Assembly (NCBI GenBank): GCA_029253325.1 | Contig: JAQWZS010000199.1 | Span: forward strand, 1 to 6,890 | Length of the DNA: 6,890 nucleotides | Direction: 5' to 3' | Source of the DNA: Bacteroidia bacterium | GTDB lineage: Bacteria > Bacteroidota > Bacteroidia > NS11-12g > UBA9320 | In this document: positions 1 through 6,013 of the stretch, in pieces | How positions within the stretch are numbered: the stretch's first letter is position 1 | How the letters are laid out: each line of letters begins with the position of its first letter | Program-made: the position numbers and the translations under genes | The notes under the pieces: model-generated | Database searches by the model: none | Told to the model about the DNA's origin: nothing | Seen by the model: the letters and a program-made list of their open reading frames with translations, nothing else

Positions 1-563
1 TTAAAAGGATTCCCAACTGCTAATACCCATTGACCTATTTCAACATCATCAGAACTTGAAAATTCAATAGGAGTGAGATCCTTGCAATCTATTTTAAGAA
101 GAGCTAAATCACTACTCGGGTCAGCACCAATCAATTCTGCGTTGTAACTTTTTTTTGTGTCACTTATTACGACTTGTATTTTATCCGCACTTTTAACTAC
201 ATGGTGATTCGTAACAATATAACCATCATCACTCAATATCACACCTGACCCTGTACTAGCCACTTTACCAATTCTTCCAAATGGATCGAAATCAAACCCC
301 CAAAAAAATGAGCTCCTTTTATATTGTTGAGACTCTGTTTTAATAAATACAACACTTGGAGTACTTATTTTAGAGGCATTTATGAAATTTACATCAGCGT
401 TAAGAGTAGCTGATGTAGAAGAGGTTCTTATTGGGTGATTATTTTCAGGTTGTTTAATAGTAATTTCAGCAGGAACATAAAACCATTGACTAAACATATA
501 TGCACCAAAAATTGAGGCGAAAACCAAAAGAAAAAGTAGTAAAATAAAATGTGTTTTATTCAT
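1..563 (-). CDS. HtrA/DegP-type S1C serine protease, N-terminal part (cut by window edge)
   Basis: This is an envelope serine protease of the trypsin-like S1C (HtrA/Deg) family, which degrades or refolds damaged periplasmic proteins. Only the first 187 residues are present, because the frame is still open at base 1. Residues 5-27 are hydrophobic after MNKTH and look like a membrane anchor or uncleaved signal. The protease domain begins near residue 66 (STPSVVFIK). TNHHVV at 118-123 carries the likely catalytic His121, and DPSSDLALLKID at 148-159 carries the likely catalytic Asp152. The visible part stops at AVGNPF (182-187), so the serine loop (GNSGGP in the family) and any PDZ domain lie outside. 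The ATG at 563 is the first in frame, 10 bases after a good promoter box. The gene lies 30 bases downstream of the DUF1573 gene on the same strand and may also be co-transcribed with it. Family assignment is secure; whether it is DegP, DegQ or DegS-like cannot be told. Confidence 0.93.
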   Translation of the reverse strand, partial: MNKTHFILLLFLLVFASIFGAYMFSQWFYVPAEITIKQPENNHPIRTSSTSATLNADVNFINASKISTPSVVFIKTESQQYKRSSFFWGFDFDPFGRIGKVASTGSGVILSDDGYIVTNHHVVKSADKIQVVISDTKKSYNAELIGADPSSDLALLKIDCKDLTPIEFSSSDDVEIGQWVLAVGNPF

Positions 564-573
564 ATTTGAATAG

Positions 574-604
574 CAAAAATATTATAGAAGATATTACTTT
601 ACAA
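574..604 (-). promoter_or_regulatory. Promoter of the HtrA-type gene
   Basis: On the minus strand TTG (604-602) is followed after 20 bases by TATTTTTG (581-574), a perfect match to the Bacteroidota -7 box TAnnTTTG. Ten bases separate the box from the ATG at 563, so the leader should be only a few bases. The -33 TTG lies inside the last codons of the DUF1573 gene. This implies that the protease can be transcribed independently of its upstream neighbour. The site was seen by eye against the published family consensus; no transcription start is known. Confidence 0.6.
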
Positions 605-1682
605 TAGCCTTGACATATAAAGTAACTATCGGGTTAAGTGGGTCATTTGTATAGATTTTAATTAATTTCGATTGCTTCCCCTTTTTATACAAAGAATCGT
701 ATTTTACAGAGGTCACTAAAGACCCTCCGGGCAATATTTTATTAGTCGGTAATTTTAACATTGTACAAGAACAGTCTGATTCAATTTTTCTGATATTCAA
801 AATACTTTTTCCTGTATTATTAATGATAATTTTTTTGGATCGTACAGAACCAGAACTCATGGATCCCATTTGAATCACTTTACTCTCAAATTCAATATGA
901 GCAGCATTTTTTAATTCTTTTCTTTTCCAGGCATTAAAATTAGTTATTAGGTCTAAAGAATAGGGAGTTTTCTTTTTAGGAAAAAACTTATCATTAGTCT
1001 TAAAAAGAATGTAACCTGAGATGGGACCTATAGTATCAATTTTAGATAAATCAATACTGAAAATAAGATTACTCTTCTGACCAACTGGAATTGTTATAGG
1101 AAGTTTTGGAGGAATGATAAATGGAGCAGTTGAGGTAACCTTACTTACAATGATATCATTGTAGCCATCATTTGTAAATTCAACGGTGTCATTGAATTGA
1201 TCATTTTCAAATCTTTTTCCCCAATTAAATTTAACTTTATCACTCAGAAGATACCCAAATTCGCCTCTTAAATATTCATAATTATTTCGGTTATATCTGG
1301 ATCTTATTTCAGCTTCAAATTTTAATTCAATCTGATATCCATCTTCATAATTTCCTCTTACATAAATCCATTTTTTTGTCTTACCAACCATGCCTTTAGG
1401 ATTGAATTCTGCAAGAATTTGACCACTTTCACCAGGCATAAATGTATCTTTTGAGGATCTAGGATTAGTACAACCACATGCGGCATCAATATTACTTATG
1501 ATAAAAGAGCTATTTGCATAGTTAGTAAAATCATACTTAGCAGTAACAATACCATCTTCTTCATAAATAATACCAAAATCATGAAATCTTTGATTGAATA
1601 CGATATCAGTCATTCTTACTTTAGACTGAGATGCAAATGGTATAAGAACGAAAAAAAATAATTTTATAAATTTCTTTAACAT
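594..1682 (-). CDS. Exported DUF1573 protein with Ig-like (ASH-type) domains
   Basis: This 362-residue exported protein has the DUF1573 pattern, an Ig-like beta fold (ASPM-SPD-2-Hydin type) common in Bacteroidota envelope proteins and of unknown exact role. Residues 1-20 (MLKKFIKLFFFVLIPFASQS) form a signal peptide. Domain 1, about 28-127, has HDFGIIYEEDG, the cysteine pair C69/C71 in AACGCTNP, and a PG turn followed by AEFNPKGMVGK. A diverged middle domain spans about 135-248. Domain 3, about 262-360, repeats the plan with C304/C306 in SDCSC, LPGG and YTNDPLNP. The start was placed at the ATG at 1682. An in-frame ATG at 1718 would add 12 polar residues (MYTTSCFLCNRN) ahead of the signal peptide. 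The gene is divergent from ruvB and lies upstream of the HtrA-type gene. A scaffold or binding role is inference. Confidence 0.88.
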   Translation of the reverse strand: MLKKFIKLFFFVLIPFASQSKVRMTDIVFNQRFHDFGIIYEEDGIVTAKYDFTNYANSSFIISNIDAACGCTNPRSSKDTFMPGESGQILAEFNPKGMVGKTKKWIYVRGNYEDGYQIELKFEAEIRSRYNRNNYEYLRGEFGYLLSDKVKFNWGKRFENDQFNDTVEFTNDGYNDIIVSKVTSTAPFIIPPKLPITIPVGQKSNLIFSIDLSKIDTIGPISGYILFKTNDKFFPKKKTPYSLDLITNFNAWKRKELKNAAHIEFESKVIQMGSMSSGSVRSKKIIINNTGKSILNIRKIESDCSCTMLKLPTNKILPGGSLVTSVKYDSLYKKGKQSKLIKIYTNDPLNPIVTLYVKAIVK

Positions 1683-1692
1683 GTTTCTGTTA

Positions 1693-1712
1693 CAAAGAAA
1701 ACAACTAGTTGT
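1693..1712 (-). promoter_or_regulatory. Possible promoter box and palindromic operator upstream of the DUF1573 gene
   Basis: ACAACTAGTTGT at 1701-1712 is a perfect 12-bp palindrome. On the minus strand it directly abuts TTTCTTTG (1700-1693), which matches the -7 box TAnnTTTG at all but the second position. This box sits 10 bases before the ATG at 1682, the same spacing as in the HtrA-type gene. No convincing -33 element was found. If the box is real, the palindrome would lie in the spacer, where a repressor could block RNA polymerase. It may equally be chance in AT-rich DNA. Confidence 0.25.
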
Positions 1713-1757
1713 GTACATAAATATTATAGTTAGATGAAATGTTTATAAAAAACGTTG

Positions 1758-1787
1758 TTTAAATCTACAAATCTATCTTTACATTCG
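1758..1787 (+). promoter_or_regulatory. Possible promoter of ruvB-queG
   Basis: TACATTCG (1780-1787) matches TAnnTTTG at all but one defined position and lies 4 bases before the GTG start. TTTA (1758-1761) stands 18 bases upstream of it, the spacing seen at the slyD and CAP promoters. An alternative pair is TTG (1755-1757) with TATCTTTA (1774-1781), spacer 16. Either would give a very short leader. The choice between them cannot be made from sequence alone. Confidence 0.35.
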
Positions 1788-1791
1788 CCTT

Positions 1792-2817
1792 GTGAGTGAT
1801 AGTTTATTAGATGGAACAAACCAAGGTTTTTCTGATAACGATATAGAAATCGAAAAAGTCTTAAGACCCATCTCATTTGATGATTTTTCAGGTCAGGATA
1901 GAATTCTTGATAATTTAAAGATTTTTGTTGAAGCTGCTAATCAAAGAGAAGAGGCCTTGGATCATGTATTACTTCATGGCCCACCGGGTTTAGGTAAAAC
2001 CACTTTAGCAAACATCATAGCCAATGAATTAAATAGCAGTATAAAAGTAACTAGTGGCCCAGTTTTGGAAAAACCTGGTGATTTAGCCGGTCTTTTAACC
2101 AATTTAGAAAAGGGTGACGTTCTTTTCATTGATGAAATACATCGTCTTAGTCCTGTAATTGAAGAATATCTCTACTCTGCTATGGAAGATTACAAAATAG
2201 ATATACTTCTAGATACCGGTCCAAATGCTCGAACTGTCCAAATAAATATTAGTCCTTTTACTCTTATTGGTGCTACAACAAGAAGTGGATTATTAACCTC
2301 TCCACTTAGAGCTCGATTCGGAATTACTTGTAGGTTAGAGTATTATGATACATCACTACTTGGAAGTATTATAGAAAGATCGTCTTCAATTTTGAAATCT
2401 ATTATAGATCATAAAGCTGCTATTGAAATAGCTGGCAGAAGTAGAGGAACACCCAGAATAGCTAATGCACTGCTCAGGAGGACTCGAGATTTTGCTCAGA
2501 TTAAAGGTGATGGGACTATTTCTCACCACATAGCTAAAATAGCGTTAGATGCTTTAAATGTTGATTCAAGAGGTTTAGATGAGATGGATAATCGGATCCT
2601 ATCTGCCATCATTGATAAATTCAAGGGTGGTCCTGTTGGAATTAATACAATAGCTACTGCCGTAAGTGAAGAAGCTGGAACTATCGAAGAGGTTTATGAA
2701 CCTTTTTTGATTAAAGAAGGCTTTTTACAAAGAACCGCAAGAGGAAGAGAGGCAACAGAACTTGCTTATCAACATTTGAATAGAGACAAACCTCATGATA
2801 ATCCCAGATTATTTTGA
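1792..2817 (+). CDS. ruvB: Holliday junction branch migration ATPase RuvB
   Basis: RuvB is the AAA+ motor of the RuvABC complex: hexameric rings, loaded by RuvA, pump DNA through Holliday junctions during recombinational repair. The 341-residue protein is full length for the family. Visible signatures are RPISFDDFSGQ (25-35), Walker A GPPGLGKT (63-70), Walker B LFIDEIHRL (111-119), the sensor region IGATTRSG (159-166), the arginine-finger region PLRARFG (171-177; R173 and R175), and the sensor 2 region RGTPRIANALLRR (218-230). The C-terminal winged-helix DNA-binding domain (about 260-341) contains KGGPVGINTIA and GFLQRTARGREAT. The start is GTG at 1792, which gives the short N-terminus usual for RuvB. 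No ruvA lies beside it. The stop overlaps the start of queG. The identification is secure. Confidence 0.98.
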   Translation: MSDSLLDGTNQGFSDNDIEIEKVLRPISFDDFSGQDRILDNLKIFVEAANQREEALDHVLLHGPPGLGKTTLANIIANELNSSIKVTSGPVLEKPGDLAGLLTNLEKGDVLFIDEIHRLSPVIEEYLYSAMEDYKIDILLDTGPNARTVQINISPFTLIGATTRSGLLTSPLRARFGITCRLEYYDTSLLGSIIERSSSILKSIIDHKAAIEIAGRSRGTPRIANALLRRTRDFAQIKGDGTISHHIAKIALDALNVDSRGLDEMDNRILSAIIDKFKGGPVGINTIATAVSEEAGTIEEVYEPFLIKEGFLQRTARGREATELAYQHLNRDKPHDNPRLF

Positions 2818-3743
2818 CTAATACTGTTACACTAAAAAACACTCAGATAATTCATGATTTAGCAAAACAATGTGGATTTGATTTCTGCGGAATCAGTAAG
2901 GCTGAAGAACTTACTAGCGATGCAAAACATCTTGATAGATGGTTAAACAAAGGCTATCATGGCAAAATGAAATGGATGGAAAACCATTTCGACAAGCGGG
3001 TTGATCCAACCAAGTTAGTCCCAGACTCAAAATCAATTATTTCACTACTTTACAACTATTATCCTGAAACGAATTTTGATGATCAAAAATTTAAAATAAG
3101 TAAATATGCCTATGGTAAAGACTACCATTTTGTAATTAAAGATAAATTAAAGGAATTTATGAACCTTATTCAAAACAGAATAGGTCAAGTGTCAGGTAGA
3201 GTGTTTGTAGACTCAGCACCTGTCTTAGATCGAGCCTGGGCTGCTAAAAGTGGACTTGGTTGGATTGGAAAAAACAGTATGCTTATTACAAAACAAAAAG
3301 GTAGTTTTTATTTTATTGCTGAAATTATAATTGATCTTGAACTGACTGCCGATAAACCTACATCAGATCATTGCGGTTCTTGCAGAGCATGTATAGATGC
3401 ATGCCCAACTGATGCAATCATTGACAATAAAGTGATAGATAGTAATAAATGTATTTCCTACCTTACTATAGAATTAAAAGAGCAAATTCCCAATTCATTT
3501 AAAGATCAAATGGAAGGGTGGGTGTTTGGTTGCGATATATGTCAAGATGTGTGTCCTTGGAACAGATTTTCTACACCTAATAAAGAAGAACAGTTTAAGG
3601 CAAATCCAAAACTAAAAAAATTACATAAAGATGAATGGGTTGAATTGACGGAAGAAATATTCAAAGATGTCTTTAAAAAGTCTGCTTTAAAAAGAGCGGG
3701 ATATATGAAGTTCTCTGAAAATATCATGAATAATGATGATTGA
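2814..3743 (+). CDS. queG: Epoxyqueuosine reductase QueG
   Basis: QueG performs the last step of queuosine synthesis: it reduces epoxyqueuosine to queuosine at position 34 of tRNAs with GUN anticodons, using cobalamin and two [4Fe-4S] clusters. The 309 residues lack the C-terminal HEAT-like extension of longer homologues such as the E. coli enzyme. Seen: CGISKAEEL near the N-terminus (25-33), MENHFDKRVDPTKLVP (55-70), and VDSAPVLDR (132-140), whose Asp133 matches the proposed catalytic acid. GLGWIGKNS follows at 147-155. Cluster cysteines are C187, C190, C193, C197 and C213, C240, C243, C247. The C-terminal SALKRAGY is also typical. The start is TTG at 2814, overlapping the ruvB stop as TTGA. 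The next in-frame ATG, at about codon 52, would remove conserved sequence, so TTG is the sensible start. The gene is probably translationally coupled to ruvB. Confidence 0.95.
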   Translation: MTNTVTLKNTQIIHDLAKQCGFDFCGISKAEELTSDAKHLDRWLNKGYHGKMKWMENHFDKRVDPTKLVPDSKSIISLLYNYYPETNFDDQKFKISKYAYGKDYHFVIKDKLKEFMNLIQNRIGQVSGRVFVDSAPVLDRAWAAKSGLGWIGKNSMLITKQKGSFYFIAEIIIDLELTADKPTSDHCGSCRACIDACPTDAIIDNKVIDSNKCISYLTIELKEQIPNSFKDQMEGWVFGCDICQDVCPWNRFSTPNKEEQFKANPKLKKLHKDEWVELTEEIFKDVFKKSALKRAGYMKFSENIMNNDD

Positions 3744-3748
3744 TAATA

Positions 3749-3778
3749 TTTGTTCAACATGATGAGTTTATATAGTTG
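3749..3778 (+). promoter_or_regulatory. Promoter of the CAP-domain gene
   Basis: TTTG (3749-3752), an 18-base spacer and TATAGTTG (3771-3778, one mismatch to TAnnTTTG) precede the ATG at 3784 by 5 bases. The spacing is the same as at slyD. The predicted transcript starts at or next to the start codon. The site fills most of the 40-base gap after queG, so the CAP gene is probably transcribed separately from ruvB-queG. Confidence 0.5.
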
Positions 3779-3783
3779 AGTAA

Positions 3784-4350
3784 ATGAAGTGGTTTGTCAT
3801 TTTAATAATCGTTTTGAAATCAGCAACTGTGTTTGCTCAATCAAATAAATTAATATCAATAAATAACTTCGACTATAACTACTTGAATCAACTTATACAT
3901 GAAAAAATTAATAGTATTAGATTCAATTCTAATATTGGTGAATTGGATAAAAATGAAGTAGCCAAAAAAGCCTCACAAAATCATGCTAATTACTTATCAA
4001 AGCAAAGAAAATTAACCCATTATCAAAAGAATACAAAAAATAAAACAGTGACAGATCGGATTGATAATTACACCGATAAGTTTATATGTGCTGCAGGTGA
4101 AAATATTGCACAATCATATATCTTTAAGCCATCTTTTTACAACAATAATAAAGGTCATAGAGTAACAAGTTCTGACTCTACATATGAAGATTTAGCTGAA
4201 ACTATCGTTGGAATTTGGGTTAATAGTCCATCTCACTATAAAAACATCATTAGACCTGAATATGAATTGAGTGGTATATCAAGTATAATATTACCTGATC
4301 AATTAAAGGTTATTGTTGTTCAGGTTTTCATTAAGCTCAAACGAGACTAG
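3784..4350 (+). CDS. Secreted CAP/SCP-domain protein
   Basis: This small exported protein (188 residues) has one CAP (SCP/PR-1/Ag5) domain. Bacterial members are widespread and their biochemical role is mostly unknown. Residues 1-18 (MKWFVILIIVLKSATVFA) are a signal peptide with a likely cleavage after VFA. The CAP domain spans about 33-185. LNQLIHEKINSIR (34-46) is the first helix, and QNHANYLSKQRKLTHYQ (65-81) carries His67. AGENIAQS (104-111) carries Glu106, and the segment DLAETIVGIWVNSPSHYKNI (136-155) carries Glu139 and His151. These His/Glu residues match the conserved CAP cavity set. Final strands include GISSIILP and VIVVQVFIKL. No anchor or second domain is present. The stop codon shares the palindrome CTAG with the stop of slyD on the other strand. 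Family is clear, function and target are not. Confidence 0.9.
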   Translation: MKWFVILIIVLKSATVFAQSNKLISINNFDYNYLNQLIHEKINSIRFNSNIGELDKNEVAKKASQNHANYLSKQRKLTHYQKNTKNKTVTDRIDNYTDKFICAAGENIAQSYIFKPSFYNNNKGHRVTSSDSTYEDLAETIVGIWVNSPSHYKNIIRPEYELSGISSIILPDQLKVIVVQVFIKLKRD

Positions 4351-4838
4351 TGGTTATGTCCACCAGGTCCATGAACGTGGCCATGACTTATTTCTTCTTC
4401 TGAAGCCGCTCGTAATGATGCGATTGATCCTGAAAAGTGTAATTCCTTACCTGCTAATTGGTGGTTAAAATCCATGGTCACCTTATCCTCACTAATTTTT
4501 TGTACCACACCAGACATAGGCTGTCCATCTTGATTAGTTAATTGCAATTGTGCACCTTCAAAAACCTCAGTGCTCATTGTTCCATCAACTAAAAAGATTT
4601 GTTTATCTAACTCAACAACTGCATTTTCATTATAATCCCCATATCCTTCGGACGCAGAAACTATAAAATCATATTTGTCGCCTTCTTTTAGACCAGCTAA
4701 TTGTTTTTCAAAACCTGGTATCATCATACCATGTCCATGAAGGTATACTAATGGTTGATCTCCAGATGCATCGATTTTTTGACCTTCTACATCTAATTCG
4801 TAATGTACACCAACTACGGCGTTCTTATCTATTCTCAT
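4347..4838 (-). CDS. slyD: SlyD-like FKBP-type peptidyl-prolyl cis-trans isomerase
   Basis: This cytoplasmic prolyl isomerase and folding chaperone is of the SlyD type, with 163 residues from the ATG at 4838. The FKBP half begins VVGVHYELDVEGQKIDAS (8-25), then HGHGMMIPGFEKQLAGLKEGD (34-54). The insert-in-flap chaperone domain spans roughly 68-128. The SlyD signature VTMDFNHQLAGKELHF (120-135) closes the fold. The tail HGHVHGPGGHNH (152-163) has five histidines and probably binds metal, as longer E. coli SlyD tails bind nickel; that role here is inference. No signal peptide is seen. An upstream TTG at 4847 would add three residues but lies inside the -7 promoter box, so the ATG is preferred. 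The gene is convergent with the CAP gene and divergent from the DUF6495-like gene. Confidence 0.92.
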   Translation of the reverse strand: MRIDKNAVVGVHYELDVEGQKIDASGDQPLVYLHGHGMMIPGFEKQLAGLKEGDKYDFIVSASEGYGDYNENAVVELDKQIFLVDGTMSTEVFEGAQLQLTNQDGQPMSGVVQKISEDKVTMDFNHQLAGKELHFSGSIASLRAASEEEISHGHVHGPGGHNH

Positions 4839-4844
4839 TGGGTG

Positions 4845-4874
4845 CAAAAGTAATCTGGGTTTTCTACTATCAAA
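4845..4874 (-). promoter_or_regulatory. Promoter of slyD
   Basis: On the minus strand TTTG (4874-4871), an 18-base spacer and TACTTTTG (4852-4845) perfectly match the Bacteroidota -33/-7 consensus. Only 6 bases separate the box from the ATG at 4838, so transcription should start at or within a few bases of the start codon. This is the clearest promoter in the window and it fixes the slyD start. Confidence 0.7.
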
Positions 4875-4903
4875 GTGTTCATCTTTTAATTAATTTTAAA
4901 TCC

Positions 4904-4934
4904 TTAGAGTTAAATAAAAGCTAGATTATTTTTG
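4904..4934 (+). promoter_or_regulatory. Promoter of the DUF6495-like gene
   Basis: TATTTTTG (4927-4934) matches TAnnTTTG perfectly and ends 5 bases before the ATG at 4940. A weak -33 candidate, TTAG (4904-4907), lies 19 bases upstream of it. The mRNA is predicted to be leaderless or nearly so. Together with the slyD promoter it fills the 101-base divergent gap, with the two -33 regions about 30 bases apart. Confidence 0.5.
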
Positions 4935-4939
4935 TATTC

Positions 4940-5335
4940 ATGAAATATGAGAGAATTAGTAAAGAGGAGCTAGAAAAGATGGAAAAAGAATTTATTGATT
5001 TTCTTGTTGTTAATGGAATTACTGCAGCTGATTGGGTATCAATTAAAGAAAATGAACCATTAACTGCTGATAAAATTATTAATCAATTCAGTGACGTTGT
5101 TTGGGAGAGTATTTTAAGAAGTACAAAATACCTTGATAAGATAGAAGGAAATACTTCCTACTTTTTTAAATGTGCTGAAGAAGATATTTACTTGATTTTG
5201 ATTGATAAAGTGAATAAAACTCAAAAGTCTACTTCAAAAAAGTATATCAAATCACGTGAACAAGAGATGTTTGATATGATATTGTCAGGATGTGTTATTA
5301 GTGATGGTAAAAATTTTAATGAGTTAGAACATTAA
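4940..5335 (+). CDS. Small cytoplasmic DUF6495-like protein
   Basis: This is a 131-residue soluble protein of unknown function. The opening MKYERISKEELEKMEKEFIDF, with VNGITAADWVSIKE (29-42), IINQFSDVVWESIL (46-59) and the ending REQEMFDMILSGCVISDG, resembles the Bacteroidota-restricted family DUF6495 as I remember it. The protein seems somewhat shorter than usual members (about 150 residues), with the loss in the middle. It is rich in Lys and Glu, with predicted helices at the N-terminus and C-terminus and a short beta segment (NTSYFFKCAEEDIYLILIDK) between. There is no signal peptide or membrane segment. It is divergent from slyD and meets the lipoprotein gene tail to tail with a 3-base gap. 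The coding call is firm; the family name is from memory of motifs and moderately sure. Confidence 0.8.
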   Translation: MKYERISKEELEKMEKEFIDFLVVNGITAADWVSIKENEPLTADKIINQFSDVVWESILRSTKYLDKIEGNTSYFFKCAEEDIYLILIDKVNKTQKSTSKKYIKSREQEMFDMILSGCVISDGKNFNELEH

Positions 5336-5365
5336 AAATCACTCAAGGAAAACTCTTGGATTTTT
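5334..5365. terminator. Possible weak bidirectional terminator at a convergent junction
   Basis: AAAAATC (5334-5340) pairs with GATTTTT (5359-5365). Inside, CAAG (5344-5347) pairs with CTTG (5355-5358) around a 7-base loop, with a 3-base bulge (ACT) on one side. The A-tract, stem and T-tract arrangement reads alike on both strands, as in bidirectional terminators. It overlaps the stop codons of both converging genes. The stem is AT-rich and the T-tract is part of the outer stem, so it would be weak. Confidence 0.35.
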
Positions 5366-6013
5366 CCTGTGCAATTTATCATTATACTTAACGACCAAAT
5401 TATTGACATTATTTGAATTGAAGTTAACCTGATATGTGAAATAGTCAAACTGGTATTTTAAAGGTATGCAACCGTTTGTTGATGAAAAAATTTCATAAGA
5501 GTTATCATAATTAAAACCATTGTAGGTTAACGGATTAATTCTAAATGCTTCTTTAAAAGCACACGAATAAGTGTAATAATAGCTTCCTTTAGTTGGAGTA
5601 GCTGGCACTTTCATCAAAAGTTTCAGTGTTTTCATTGAAAGGGTAGGAGAAATTAGCTTTTTAGTAATATTTGAAAACTTTGAATTTGAATTGTTAACAA
5701 ACAATGTATCTGAGGAGTTGTATTTAGTAATAATTAGATTTTCACTCAGATCCCAAAATATAACATCCAAACCAGTCGAAGAACTTCCGTAGAATTTTTG
5801 TTGTATATCACCATTTTTAAAATAGGTCCAATCTACTTGATTACCATAGAACTTGGATCGATCTTTTTGATATAATGTATCAACGTTCATTATCAAATTT
5901 ATGTCGTAAGAAATAGTCCCAAAAAAAGAATCCTCCCCATTGCTAAGTTTATTTGTTTTGCAAGATTGCAATACGAGTATGAAGAGAAAAGTAAAGACGT
6001 TTATTCTAAACAT
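5339..6013 (-). CDS. Unrecognised lipoprotein
   Basis: I do not recognise this family. From the ATG at 6013 the protein has 224 residues. MFRINVFTFLFILVLQSC is a lipoprotein signal with lipobox LQSC, so Cys18 would be lipidated and the protein attached to an envelope membrane. The mature part is polar, rich in Asn, Ser, Tyr and Phe, with many alternating short strands (for example FFGTISYDINLIM, LDVIFWDLSENLIITKY, YQFDYFTYQVNFN), suggesting an all-beta fold. One Cys near YSCAFKEA and one in GCIPLKYQ could form a disulphide. An extension to 6061 is open but would put 16 polar residues before the signal and lies inside terC, so it is rejected. The start overlaps the terC stop by 8 bases (ATGTTTAG), implying translational coupling. 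The role is unknown; similarity to beta-rich lipoprotein carriers would be a guess. Confidence 0.82.
   Translation of the reverse strand: MFRINVFTFLFILVLQSCKTNKLSNGEDSFFGTISYDINLIMNVDTLYQKDRSKFYGNQVDWTYFKNGDIQQKFYGSSSTGLDVIFWDLSENLIITKYNSSDTLFVNNSNSKFSNITKKLISPTLSMKTLKLLMKVPATPTKGSYYYTYSCAFKEAFRINPLTYNGFNYDNSYEIFSSTNGCIPLKYQFDYFTYQVNFNSNNVNNLVVKYNDKLHRKNPRVFLE

Noticed and set aside
1683..1718. Upstream ATG extending the DUF1573 gene by 12 codons
   Set aside because: It would place polar residues before a clean signal peptide and read through the palindrome; the ATG at 1682 fits better.
3542..3760. Open frame of 72 codons on the minus strand
   Set aside because: It is antisense to the conserved 3' part of queG and has no family features.
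4347..4366. Hairpin GTGG/CCAC after the CAP gene stop as a terminator
   Set aside because: The stem is short, has a mismatch when extended, and is not followed by a T-tract; it falls in the His-tail codons of slyD.
4839..4847. TTG start extending slyD by three codons
   Set aside because: The TTG is part of the perfect -7 promoter box TACTTTTG, so it would lie upstream of the transcript start.
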